Under the pieces are notes generated by a model. That model had not been told where the DNA came from. It searched no databases and worked only from the letters and a program-made list of their open reading frames with translations. This document shows, piece by piece, positions 36,393 through 44,416 of a stretch of DNA of 64,000 nt. The stretch is taken from assembly GCF_026126425.1 (NCBI RefSeq), contig NZ_JAFMPW010000003.1:124001-188000 (forward strand), written 5' to 3'. The DNA is from Muriicola sp. Z0-33. GTDB taxonomy: Bacteria; Bacteroidota; Bacteroidia; Flavobacteriales; Flavobacteriaceae. The position numbers were made by a program, and so were the translations under genes. How positions within the stretch are numbered: position 1 is the stretch's first letter; the number at the start of each line of letters is the position of its first letter.

Positions 36393-36953
36393 ATGAAGTT
36401 GATCATAAAAATATTTTTGATATGTATAATTCTTTTTGGATGTAATAACGACCAATCCAAAAAAAAGACAGATGATAAATTGTTGATTGAACAAACATCT
36501 ATTAATACATCCGAAAAAAAATCTGACCTATTCAATAAGATAAAATCATTAGACAGTCTCTTTTTTGATGTTGCATATAATAGATGTGATACTGTAACGG
36601 GGCGCAAACTAGTAAGTAAAGATTTTGAATTTTATCATGACCAAGGAGGTGCTCTTTTGAATGAAACCAATGAATTAGCCTCTGACATAATGGTTGAAGA
36701 CTTATCTTGGATTTGTAAGGGTACATATCGAAAATTAGTAACCAATTCAATGGAGGTCTTTCCTCTTTATGAGGAAAATGAGCTTTATGGAGCTATTCAA
36801 AAAGGTAATCACCAGTTTTATAAAGTTGAGGACAAAATACCAAATGAATTAAAGATTAATGCAAAATTCATTCATCTTTGGATACTAGAAGACAATGATT
36901 GGAAATTAAAAAGGGTTTTTAGTTTTGATCATCAAAAAGTAATTAAAAACTAA
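36393..36953 (+). CDS. NTF2-like (DUF4440-type) lipoprotein
   Basis: 186 residues with a lipobox LFGC (Cys17) and a lysine-rich linker. The remaining 140 residues resemble the NTF2/SnoaL cone fold (KIKSLDSLFFDVAYN, LVSKDFEFYHDQGG, then the terminal FIHLWILEDNDWKLKRVFSFDHQ). No catalytic residues were recognised. Codon use is more AT-rich than in the housekeeping genes upstream, in line with the accessory region that begins here. Confidence 0.65.
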   Translation: MKLIIKIFLICIILFGCNNDQSKKKTDDKLLIEQTSINTSEKKSDLFNKIKSLDSLFFDVAYNRCDTVTGRKLVSKDFEFYHDQGGALLNETNELASDIMVEDLSWICKGTYRKLVTNSMEVFPLYEENELYGAIQKGNHQFYKVEDKIPNELKINAKFIHLWILEDNDWKLKRVFSFDHQKVIKN

Positions 36954-37036
36954 TGCCAACAATGTATATAAGCCATTAAAACGGTTTATATACTAGGCCG
37001 CTAGCCACAATAGGTAAAAAACTTAGGACGAGCTAA

Positions 37037-37525
37037 ATGAATAAAAAACACATCTTCTTAGTCTTTATATTTTTAATTAGTTTTTCCCTATCAGCTCAAG
37101 ATAGGAACGAGGAAAAGCATCTTTTTATTAGAGTATATGATCCACAGGGCGTAAAATTTAACCAAGGAAATCTCATAACTATCCGCGAGAACTCAATTTT
37201 ATTGAAGCGACAGAAAAAAACCTTTTCAATTGAGGTTTCAGAAATTGGAAAAATAAAGACAAAGCGGGCTCTAGGGCATAATATAGGAATGGGAGCACTC
37301 GGCGGTGCTTCAATTGGTATTATTTATGGTTTTGCACAAGGAGCAGAGGGAGGTGCTTTTGGTACAAACTCAGGTGGAGATAACGCAGTAATATTTGGAA
37401 CCCTCGGATTAATGGTTGGCCCCATCGTAGGTGGATTAACTGGCATAGGAAAAAAATCAAGGTCTTTTGAAATTAATAAAGATCCTAATCAACTACGTAA
37501 ATTCAAGGAATTAGTTAGCCAATAA
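37037..37525 (+). CDS. Exported glycine-zipper protein of unknown function
   Basis: 162 residues with a signal peptide (KKHIFLVFIFLISFSLSAQ). The middle is a short beta-rich region (GVKFNQGNLITIRENSILLK), the C-half a glycine-rich, alanine-rich membrane-like stretch (MGALGGASIGIIYGFAQG, GTLGLMVGPIVGGLTGIG). Not recognised as a named family. The first repeat element lies directly downstream. Confidence 0.6.
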   Translation: MNKKHIFLVFIFLISFSLSAQDRNEEKHLFIRVYDPQGVKFNQGNLITIRENSILLKRQKKTFSIEVSEIGKIKTKRALGHNIGMGALGGASIGIIYGFAQGAEGGAFGTNSGGDNAVIFGTLGLMVGPIVGGLTGIGKKSRSFEINKDPNQLRKFKELVSQ

Positions 37526-37640
37526 TACCTTCACTTGTTCTATAATTTAAACTGTCCACAACAAAGGATATAATTAGCCTCCAACGGAAAAAGCTTATGA
37601 ACGATTTATGTTCGTTTTAACCGAAGGTTTTTCAGAAATA

Positions 37641-37702
37641 ACCGCAACCCATACCGGCCTATTTTTATTTTTGTAGTAAATCCAGGGAATTTTACTTTGG
37701 GT
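37641..37702 (+). repeat. R1 element, copy 1
   Basis: ACCGCAACCC followed by a CGGCCTATTTTTATTTTTG box and GTAGTAAATCCAGGGAATT, then ACTTTGGGTG. The same block occurs at 38497-38559 and, in part, at 44417-44463. It leads straight into the 329-bp R2 element. Confidence 0.8.
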
Positions 37703-37714
37703 GTATGAAGCCGT

Positions 37715-38043
37715 AGTGATGGCTCTTACCCTTCATTTTATTCATGTGATCTCTATTTTCTAATAAGGTATTCATGAATGCTTTGCATTTCTTTGCTTGT
37801 ACAAAGAAACGAAGTAGGACCGCAAAGGGGAACGTACAGTGCACGTTGCACGTAAGGGGCCAGCTGTAGCGATGGCTCTTTCTCTTCATTTCTTTGCTTG
37901 TACAAAGAAACGAAGCAAAGAAAGTACACTTTTTCACTATGTGTTTTTTAAATCTAAAGATTCAAAAACCGTTCTTATGGGCTAAATTATCTCCAAGGTT
38001 TCAATAATTCTTAACGCCCATAATCACTACACTACGGAAAAAG
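37715..38043 (+). repeat. 329-bp direct repeat R2, copy A
   Basis: Matches 43036-43364 without gaps; I counted about 25 differences in 329 bases, near 92% identity. It holds two internal sub-repeats that begin GATGGCTCT and end in the hairpin TTTCTTTG-CTTGTA-CAAAGAAA at 37788-37809 and 37889-37910. No credible protein is coded. This accounts for most of the 540-bp gap between the genes at 37037 and 38066. Confidence 0.93.
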
Positions 38044-38065
38044 CAGAAATTCCTTAATTTACACT

Positions 38066-38497
38066 ATGAAATCAATTCTGTTAACTGTTTACTGTTTACT
38101 GTTAAGTATTAGCTTGTTCTCCCAATCGGATAATGTGGTTGGCGGGTACTTCCATACCACCGGGGACAAAGAAGAACATCTAATTGAATATTCATTGACA
38201 CTATATGAAGACGGCACATTTAGTTTTCATTCGTATGTAAATCACAGTAAGGGGATCTCCTGGGAAGAAAATAAATACGGAAAAGGAAATTGGAGCCGGG
38301 ATGGTAAAATTGTTTCTTTTTTTACAGACAAAGAAAAAGATATTGACGAAAAGCACACTTTGGATTTTAGTGATTCTAAAGCCCGATTTATTACAAGACC
38401 TGCCCGAGATAAGACAGACAGAATAATCAAAACAAGACTTCGGTTTTTTGAATCTAAAATCTTCTGGATTGAAAGAATGAAAATATTCAAGAAATAA
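38066..38497 (+). CDS. Small exported protein of unknown function
   Basis: 143 residues with a signal peptide (KSILLTVYCLLLSISLFSQ). The mature part is beta-rich and charged (LTLYEDGTFSFHSYV, GKGNWSRDGKIVSFFTD, FFESKIFWIERMKIF), as in small extracellular lipocalin-like or uncharacterised flavobacterial proteins; no family recognised. Its signal-peptide coding region contains four heptanucleotide units. Its stop codon lies in an R1 repeat copy (38497 onward), so the repeat supplies its end. Confidence 0.65.
   Translation: MKSILLTVYCLLLSISLFSQSDNVVGGYFHTTGDKEEHLIEYSLTLYEDGTFSFHSYVNHSKGISWEENKYGKGNWSRDGKIVSFFTDKEKDIDEKHTLDFSDSKARFITRPARDKTDRIIKTRLRFFESKIFWIERMKIFKK
38080..38107. repeat. Heptanucleotide units inside a signal-peptide coding region
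   Basis: GTTAACT, GTTTACT, GTTTACT, GTTAAGT in register, coding for residues about 6-14 of the small exported protein. A change by one unit would shift the frame. Confidence 0.65.
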
Positions 38498-38640
38498 CCG
38501 CAACCCAATCCGGCCTATTTTTATTTTTGTAGTAAATCCAGGGGATTTTACTTTGGGTGAGGGAAGCCGCAGCGATGGCTCTAATTCTTCATTTTCTTTG
38601 CTTGTCCAAAGAAAACGAAGCAAAAGAAAAGACACCTTCT
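38490..38640 (+). repeat. R1 plus short R2 element, copy 2
   Basis: Contains R1 (ACCGCAACCC, the CGGCCTATTTTTATTTTTG box, GTAGTAAATCCAGG) and a shortened R2 sub-unit with GATGGCTCT, CTTCATTTTC and the hairpin TTTCTTTG-CTTGTC-CAAAGAAA. With the inverted repeat at 38674 and the heptamer array at 38792 it fills the 352-bp gap before the sensor gene. Confidence 0.8.
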
Positions 38641-38673
38641 CCACATGAATTTTTTCACTATTAGTGAAAAACC

Positions 38674-38734
38674 GGTTTCAGAACTTTGCCACCCCGCCAA
38701 AGCGGGGCGAGTACCAATCAAAGCTTCTGAAACC
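38674..38734. repeat. Nested inverted repeat
   Basis: Outer arms GGTTTCAGAA (38674-38683) and TTCTGAAACC (38725-38734), continued by CTTTG and CAAAG with one bulged base, enclose a GC-rich inner hairpin CCCCGC-CAAA-GCGGGG (38692-38707). Just upstream is a second palindrome, TTTTTCACTA and TAGTGAAAAA, near 38650-38670. Confidence 0.75.
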
Positions 38735-38791
38735 TATTCTTGGAGAAGGAAAACCAAAATTAGCACTGCTGAATAAGTAAGAGTATGCAAT

Positions 38792-38826
38792 GCTTATTGA
38801 TAATTGTTAATTGCTAATTGTTAATT
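38792..38826. repeat. Five-unit heptanucleotide repeat before the sensor gene
   Basis: GCTTATT, GATAATT, GTTAATT, GCTAATT, GTTAATT in register, ending 23 bases before the ATG at 38850. Confidence 0.85.
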
Positions 38827-38849
38827 GAAATACCCTATATTAGTTACCA

Positions 38850-41795
38850 ATGTTAAAGCAATTAAACATACTACTGCTACTGCTTTTTCTGTGTGGCAAC
38901 AGCTTAGATATTGCCGCTCAGCAGTACGGCTACGTTCAATACAATACCAGCTCTGGCGCCCCTTTTGACAAGGTATCTTCAGTTGTTGAAGACGAGGAAG
39001 GTTTTATCTGGATCGGCAGCCAAAACGGCCTATATCGTTTTGATGGAGTTAATTATGACAACTATAGCACACAAACCAAGAGTCAGATAATTCATCAGCT
39101 GCATAAACGCCAGGATCAGCTGCTGTTTGTAAACGATTTAGGGATCTACCAGATAGATGAGTTGGTTACGAATCCCAGGGTAACCCCAGTCATAGAAGGC
39201 ACCATAAATGAAACCGAAGGCCTGCCTTTTTACCCCAACGATTTTATAACCGGCCAGGAGGGCGAACTCTGGCTTACCCAATCTAACCACAGCATTGGAC
39301 GCTGGAAAGACGGGAAATTTAACAGCTATCCGTTTTCCAAAACAGACAAGCCGCAAAAACTTGCCCTGCAAAAAGATGCCAGCGGCGGTATATGGGCGCT
39401 GAGCCCGCTGGATGGTCTGTTCTATTTTGATAAAACAGCCAATAGTTTTGAAAAAAAGAGTAATATAAAAAATGGGAGGGCCCTGTTAATTCATAAAGAT
39501 TTTTTGCTGGTAGGTAACGAGGCGCTTCATATCTATAGCCTTAAAAACAATAACCCGCAACTTATCAAAACCATTGCGGTAGATGACGACCAGATTACGG
39601 CCATGTACGCAGATCAGCTAGATCAGTACATCATAGGTACCGGCAAGGGTAAGTTGTTTATTGTAGCAGATCTTAACGAAGCTCCCCGCACCATATACGG
39701 GGCCAATGAAGCGCATAGAGTAGAAGAATTAGATTTTGGTGCTATCAGCGAAATCTATGTAACCCATGACAATAAAAGTAAAAACGAAAAGCTGTGGATC
39801 TGTTCGGAAACCGGTCTGTGGCTACTGCAACAACGCTTTTTTGGTACGGTTAAAAATCTGCCTTTAAACAATCCTATCGGTATGGCCATGGGAAACAAAG
39901 GAAAAGCCTGGGTGCCCATCAACTATTTGTTCGAAATTTCGGCAGGCGAAGGCGAATTCAGCGCCCGGCCCATCTATGATAATCTGCAGGCCAACGCAGT
40001 TGCCTATGACAAAAATAACTTCCTGTGGGTAAGCACCACTACCCCGCGGGTAGCACTTTTGAAATACGCCGATGATAAACTAATACAACGCTATGATGAT
40101 TTCCATGAGCGGGGCGAGGCCATATTTAATCTTTTCCCGGATAGTAAGGGCGACCTTTGGTTTTGCCAGGCACCGGTGAACAAGCCTATTCTGGGCATTG
40201 CAAAACTTAGTGCAGGTGGGGAAATTACCTACTACGATGAAACCAGGGGTTTTGCAAGCCGGGTACTGGCGTTGAAAGAAAGTTCCAGAGGCGAAATATA
40301 TGCCGTGGGCATAGGGGAAGAAAGTTATTTGTACCGCTATGACCCGGAGCAGGATAATTTTGTAAACCTCAGCCCTCCCCTTCCTTTTACCGCTATGCTG
40401 AATTTTGAAGCCCATGATTTAACCATTGACGACAGGGGGGTGGTTTGGCTGGCGACAACCGATGGCCTGCTTCGCTACGATGGGGAAAAAGTTGCCCTGA
40501 TCCAAAACGATATTTTAGGTCAGGAAGAGGTAAGGGGCGTCACCCACTATGCCAATGACAATATTTGGGTGGCTACGGCTACCAAAGGCCTGGTATTTCA
40601 CCAACAAAATACATCTACACAATTAGGAGAAACCGAAGGGCTACCTGCAGTCATAAGTGCCTACAGATGTATAGCTACTGATGCCCAGGGCCGCCTTTGG
40701 GCAGGAACGGCAGAGGGGCTGGTATACTCGCGCATGTCTGCGGCTGCCCTGCCCTATTCTAATCCTCCCAGGATCAGGAAGATGATGATCAGCGAAAATG
40801 AAATTACCAAAAGGGCAGAAAAGGCATTGAAAGTTCAAAAGACCGAGGAACTACAATTGCATTTCACCAATTTGTCTTTTCCGGCCAAAAGTGTGGAATA
40901 CCAATACAGACTACTCCCTGAAGCAGACCGGCAGATTATGTTAGAAGAACAGCTCTGGCAAAGCCACGGCAGTAACAATACGTTAAGCATTAGTCAATCT
41001 CAGCTGGGAAATTACTATTTGGAATTGCGTGCCAAGCAACCCGGAGGCTACCAATGGAGCCAGCCTTTAGCACTGCAGTTAAACGTATTTTTGCCCTGGT
41101 ATTTACAAAATTGGTTCCTTTATGGGGCACTGGGGCTGGCGCTACTCTTTATAGGCTATTATTTCCGGTTTTATGTACGGCAGCGGTTTGCTAAATTGCA
41201 GCAGGTCTTAAAGTACTCTAATGAAAAGTTGGCGAAAAAGGAAGCGCAGCTCAACCAAAAGATCCAGGAATTTCAAGAGCAGCAAGAAGAATTAGACAAT
41301 GCCAATTCTAATATCCAGACCCTGGAGCTTTTTATTAAAGAAATTCCGAAAAAAGCTTCCTGGGACGATGTCATCAACGCCATGGGGATAGCGGTGAACC
41401 AAGCCGATGATATCGACGCTTTTGAAATTGCTTTTAAGGAAAAAAATAATATTGTTCACAAAGGATATTCTAACCAGGAAAAAGGCGGATTTACACTTAG
41501 GGGCAAACCCTTTAACGCCAAAACCAGTTTAACCTGCTGGGCCATGGCAAATAATAAGGAGGTCTTTATCAACGATTTCCATAAGGAGCACAGCATGTAC
41601 ATACAGGAAAAGGAAGCCTATCATTTTAATTCCTTATTGTTTGTTCCCTTTACTTTAGAGAATGATCAGCCGGTAGTTTTGTGTGCCTATAGTCTTGAGA
41701 AAAACGATTTTGACAATAATGATTTAGTGATGTTTAGGATATTGGCCCAGTTTATCTCCTTCTCGGTTCATGAAGAAATAACAAAAAAAAGATGA
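38850..41795 (+). CDS. Propeller-type sensor with transmembrane helix, coiled coil and GAF domain, no kinase
   Basis: 981 residues with a signal peptide (LLLLLFLCGNSLDIAAQ). The periplasmic part (about 25-660) has reg_prop-type propeller blades (EDEEGFIWIGSQNGLYRFDG, DDRGVVWLATTDGLLRYDG) and then a Y_Y_Y-like immunoglobulin domain (about 680-745). A single transmembrane helix lies near 753-772 (FLYGALGLALLFIGYYFRF), followed by a coiled coil (about 775-835) and a C-terminal GAF-like domain (about 840-975, FNAKTSLTCWAMANNKEVF, FNSLLFVPFT). There is no histidine kinase, receiver or DNA-binding domain, although hybrid two-component sensors usually have this periplasmic part. The stop overlaps the channel gene by 4 bases. 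Confidence 0.87.
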   Translation: MLKQLNILLLLLFLCGNSLDIAAQQYGYVQYNTSSGAPFDKVSSVVEDEEGFIWIGSQNGLYRFDGVNYDNYSTQTKSQIIHQLHKRQDQLLFVNDLGIYQIDELVTNPRVTPVIEGTINETEGLPFYPNDFITGQEGELWLTQSNHSIGRWKDGKFNSYPFSKTDKPQKLALQKDASGGIWALSPLDGLFYFDKTANSFEKKSNIKNGRALLIHKDFLLVGNEALHIYSLKNNNPQLIKTIAVDDDQITAMYADQLDQYIIGTGKGKLFIVADLNEAPRTIYGANEAHRVEELDFGAISEIYVTHDNKSKNEKLWICSETGLWLLQQRFFGTVKNLPLNNPIGMAMGNKGKAWVPINYLFEISAGEGEFSARPIYDNLQANAVAYDKNNFLWVSTTTPRVALLKYADDKLIQRYDDFHERGEAIFNLFPDSKGDLWFCQAPVNKPILGIAKLSAGGEITYYDETRGFASRVLALKESSRGEIYAVGIGEESYLYRYDPEQDNFVNLSPPLPFTAMLNFEAHDLTIDDRGVVWLATTDGLLRYDGEKVALIQNDILGQEEVRGVTHYANDNIWVATATKGLVFHQQNTSTQLGETEGLPAVISAYRCIATDAQGRLWAGTAEGLVYSRMSAAALPYSNPPRIRKMMISENEITKRAEKALKVQKTEELQLHFTNLSFPAKSVEYQYRLLPEADRQIMLEEQLWQSHGSNNTLSISQSQLGNYYLELRAKQPGGYQWSQPLALQLNVFLPWYLQNWFLYGALGLALLFIGYYFRFYVRQRFAKLQQVLKYSNEKLAKKEAQLNQKIQEFQEQQEELDNANSNIQTLELFIKEIPKKASWDDVINAMGIAVNQADDIDAFEIAFKEKNNIVHKGYSNQEKGGFTLRGKPFNAKTSLTCWAMANNKEVFINDFHKEHSMYIQEKEAYHFNSLLFVPFTLENDQPVVLCAYSLEKNDFDNNDLVMFRILAQFISFSVHEEITKKR

Positions 41796-42874
41796 TGAAG
41801 CATTGGCGGTATATATTGATTTTGTTAGTGTTAGGGGGGCAACACCTTCAGGCTGCTACTGAACAAGATACGCTTACGGTTGGCATCTACCATGATCCGC
41901 CCTTTGTAATTAAGACCCAGGATAACGGCTTTGAAGGACTTAGCATTGAGCTTTGGGAGAGCATAGCTAAGGCAGAGCAGTTGCCTTTTAAGTATGAGCT
42001 AAATTCGGATTTCATCGGTATTTTAAAAAAGCTGGAATATCGGGATATTGATCTGACCATAAACCCGATGGATGTAAATGCAGCCCGGATTGCCAAATTT
42101 GATATGACCCAGCCCTATTTTATCTCCAGTATTGGGGTGGCCATTCCGTTATTAAATCGGTCTCCCCTGGCGGTGTTTATCAGTAATATTTTCTCCCTGG
42201 CTTTTTTTAAGATCATACTCTTGCTCATCTTGGTCATCTTTGTCTTTGGTTTTTTTCTTTGGCTGGTAGAACGCAAGCACAATAAATTTCAGTTCCGCCC
42301 GGGTCTTTGGGGCCTTTTTGACGGGCTGTGGTGGTCTGCGGTTACCATGACTACCGTGGGCTATGGCGACAAGGCGCCCAAGTCCAATCTGGGAAAAACT
42401 ATTGCCGTTATTTGGATGTTTACTGCTGTGATTATTATTTCGAGCTTTACAGCAGGCATTGCTTCTACCCTAACAATCACGGGCCTTCAAACCGATATAA
42501 AAAGCGCGGAGGATATCAGGCTGGCAAAAAAAGTTTCAGCGGTAGGTGCCACCAGTGGCGAAACCTATTTAGAGCAAGAAGATATCCCTGTCAGCAGCAC
42601 CTATGCTTCTCCAATTCTGGCGCTAAGGGCACTTGCCAAAAAAGACAATGATGTGTTGCTATACGATCATACCATCTTGCAGTATTACATCAACCGGCTC
42701 TCATTGGACGAAAAAGTAAAACTCCTGCCCTTTACTTTAAAGGAAAACTATCAGAGTTTTATGCTGCCCAAGCACCACCCCAACTTTGATGTGATCAATG
42801 TGGGATTGATGAAGGAGATCCAAAAAGAACAGTGGCAAGAATTGCAAAGGAAATATGATGTTAAAGGAAAATGA
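41792..42874 (+). CDS. Prokaryotic ionotropic glutamate receptor-like K+ channel
   Basis: 360 residues in the S1-M1-P-M2-S2 order of GluR0-type receptors: a signal peptide (to about residue 22); ligand lobe S1 (27-125), where NPMDVNAARIAKFDMTQPYF holds an Arg (99) at the place of the glutamate carboxylate-binding arginine; M1 (136-157); pore loop TMTTVGYGDKAP (185-196) with the K+ filter TVGYGD; M2 (202-226), with SFTAGIASTLT resembling the SYTANLAAF of animal receptors; and lobe S2 (236-355), with GATSGETYL and an acidic Asp292 in LLYDH. It would be a ligand-gated potassium channel with an exterior amino-acid-like ligand. ATGA overlap with the sensor gene implies translational coupling. Whether it binds glutamate is unknown. 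Confidence 0.87.
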   Translation: MMKHWRYILILLVLGGQHLQAATEQDTLTVGIYHDPPFVIKTQDNGFEGLSIELWESIAKAEQLPFKYELNSDFIGILKKLEYRDIDLTINPMDVNAARIAKFDMTQPYFISSIGVAIPLLNRSPLAVFISNIFSLAFFKIILLLILVIFVFGFFLWLVERKHNKFQFRPGLWGLFDGLWWSAVTMTTVGYGDKAPKSNLGKTIAVIWMFTAVIIISSFTAGIASTLTITGLQTDIKSAEDIRLAKKVSAVGATSGETYLEQEDIPVSSTYASPILALRALAKKDNDVLLYDHTILQYYINRLSLDEKVKLLPFTLKENYQSFMLPKHHPNFDVINVGLMKEIQKEQWQELQRKYDVKGK

Positions 42875-42970
42875 TTCTCTGAAGGATCAAAGATTGGTTT
42901 TTATGTGGATTTTTCAGAAATCAGTACCCTGTATAGTTTATAGTTAAATCCAGACGCCTGAAAGAATATT

Positions 42971-42999
42971 TTCTTTTTTTTCATTGCCAAAAAAAGAAA
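42971..42999. repeat. PolyT-CATTGCC-polyA hairpin
   Basis: A TTCTTTTTTTT run, loop CATTGCC and a complementary A/G run. The hairpin at 44628-44658 has the reverse-complement loop GGCAATG, so it is the same element inverted. It could act as a bidirectional terminator. Confidence 0.6.
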
Positions 43000-43035
43000 G
43001 AAGTTTTTGATTATTTACCTTGTAGAGCCAGCAGA

Positions 43036-43364
43036 AGTGATGGCTTTCACCCTTCATTTTATTCATGTGATCTCTATTTTCTAATAAGGTATTCATGAAT
43101 GCTTCGCATTTCTTTACTTGTATAAAGAAACGAAGCAGGACCGCAAAGGGGAACGTACGGGGTACGTTTCACTTAAGGGTCCAGGCGTAGCGATGGCTCT
43201 TCTTCTTCATTTCTTTACTTGTATAAAGAAACGAAGCAAAGAAAGTACACTTTTTCGCTATGTGTTTTTTAAATCTAAAGATTCAAAAACCGCTCCCATG
43301 GGCTAAATTATCTCCAAGGCTTCAATAATTCTTAACGCCCATCCTCACTACACTACGGAAAAAG
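43036..43364 (+). repeat. 329-bp direct repeat R2, copy B
   Basis: Gapless match to 37715-38043. In both hairpins (43109-43130, 43210-43231) the stem reads TTTCTTTA with TAAAGAAA, where copy A has TTTCTTTG with CAAAGAAA: the pair G-C has become A-T. Most of the 887-bp gap after the channel gene is this repeat plus R1/R3 fragments. Confidence 0.93.
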
Positions 43365-43398
43365 GATCTCCAGTAATTAAGATCTTTGCCAACTGGCA

Positions 43399-43580
43399 TA
43401 TTTTTGGTTTTGTAGTAAATCAACAAAAGGCTGCCGCGGCAGAAGGAAACTAACCAAAGAGCATTTTGTGAAACAATAGCGGTCTGGGCAGTGCGGCCGC
43501 AGGCTTTTGGTAGTATTTCAAGTAAACCGAAAATCAGCCTAGATTTTTTTGTTTCTTTTTTCATCAATGGAAAAAAGAAA
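43399..43580 (+). repeat. R1-like fragment, R3 element copy 1 and polyT/polyA hairpin
   Basis: TTTTGGTTTTGTAGTAAAT (degenerate R1) is followed by AGAGCATTTTG and GCGGTCTGGGC (R3, 43458-43550, ending AAAATCAGCCTAGAT) and the perfect 10-bp hairpin TTTCTTTTTT-CATCAATGG-AAAAAAGAAA (43552-43580). The same order recurs after the DinB gene. Confidence 0.75.
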
Positions 43581-43761
43581 AGAAATAAAAATAAACCGAT
43601 TATTTGCACTTTTTACTTGGTTCAGGTAGCAGCCCAAAAGCCAGAGAGTACTGAGAAATAGGATTATATGTCTCGGAAAGTTTAGGATTGTTTTAACAGC
43701 GCGGTTGATATTGAATACTGTATCTTGATCGCAATTAAAAGAATATTCCTAAAAATATCCT

Positions 43762-44325
43762 ATGAAATCTATATCCAAAATCGTTATAACCCTCATTTTT
43801 TCTTGTTCCTTTGCTATCGCCAATGGGCAATATGAAATTAAGCCAGCGGAAGGATATACCCCTCAAATTGGAATCATGGTAGATATGTTGCAGGATTTAA
43901 AGGAGAGACTTCATCAGGATGTAAAGGAGCTGGACCTGGCCCAGACAGATTTCCTCTTTGATGAAAATGCCAATAGTATAGGGGCCATTCTGATGCATAT
44001 TATGGCTACGGAATCTTATACTATGGTAGAAACTCTGGAAGATCGGCAATGGACAGAAGAAGAGGCAGCATTTTGGGGAGTAGCAGGTGGTTTAGGGGCC
44101 GAATCCAGAGCGCAAATCAAAGGCAAGCCCATAACCTATTATCTGGATCTTTGGGATGAACTTAGGGCGAAAACCCTCGAAGGTCTCAAAAAGAAGGACG
44201 ATGCCTGGTTCGCTGCAAATATAGATGAAGGTCTGAACAACCATTGGGCCTGGTTTCACATTCTGGAACACCAGGCTGCCCATATGGGGCAGGTAGCTAT
44301 TGTGAAGAAACGACTTCCGAAATAG
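43762..44325 (+). CDS. Exported DinB-like four-helix protein
   Basis: 187 residues with a signal peptide (IVITLIFSCSFAIANGQ). The body is a DinB/DUF664-like four-helix bundle: SIGAILMHIMATESYTMVET and the closing HILEHQAAHMGQVAIVKKRL, where spaced histidines (His55-like in LMHIM, HILEH and AAHMG) match the metal-binding triad of the family. DinB-like proteins are often thiol-dependent or metal-dependent enzymes; the substrate is unknown. A secreted member is less common. The gene lies between two copies of the R1-R3-hairpin composite. Confidence 0.82.
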   Translation: MKSISKIVITLIFSCSFAIANGQYEIKPAEGYTPQIGIMVDMLQDLKERLHQDVKELDLAQTDFLFDENANSIGAILMHIMATESYTMVETLEDRQWTEEEAAFWGVAGGLGAESRAQIKGKPITYYLDLWDELRAKTLEGLKKKDDAWFAANIDEGLNNHWAWFHILEHQAAHMGQVAIVKKRLPK

Positions 44326-44342
44326 TTGTGAAAAACAACTTT

Positions 44343-44405
44343 CAATTAGCAATTAATATTTAACAATAAACAATATGATTATTGGTAATTGATTAATGAT
44401 TACTG
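44343..44405. repeat. Nine-unit imperfect heptanucleotide repeat
   Basis: CAATTAG, CAATTAA, TATTTAA, CAATAAA, CAATATG, ATTATTG, GTAATTG, ATTAATG, ATTACTG keep a 7-base period for 63 bases, starting 17 bases after the DinB stop. Confidence 0.6.
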
Positions 44406-44416
44406 CACTCCCTCTC

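Noticed and set aside
36323-36607. 94-codon minus-strand frame opposite the NTF2-like lipoprotein
   Set aside because: Overlaps a plus-strand gene with a clear lipobox; no support of its own.
37692-37937. 81-codon minus-strand frame in repeat copy A
   Set aside because: Repeat-derived translation with no matching frame in copy B.
43118-43306. 62-codon plus-strand frame in repeat copy B
   Set aside because: It lies wholly in the non-coding 329-bp repeat, and the equivalent frame in copy A is broken by differences.
43322-43609. 95-codon minus-strand frame
   Set aside because: Spans the end of repeat B and R3; no signal, no similarity, opposite to all neighbours.
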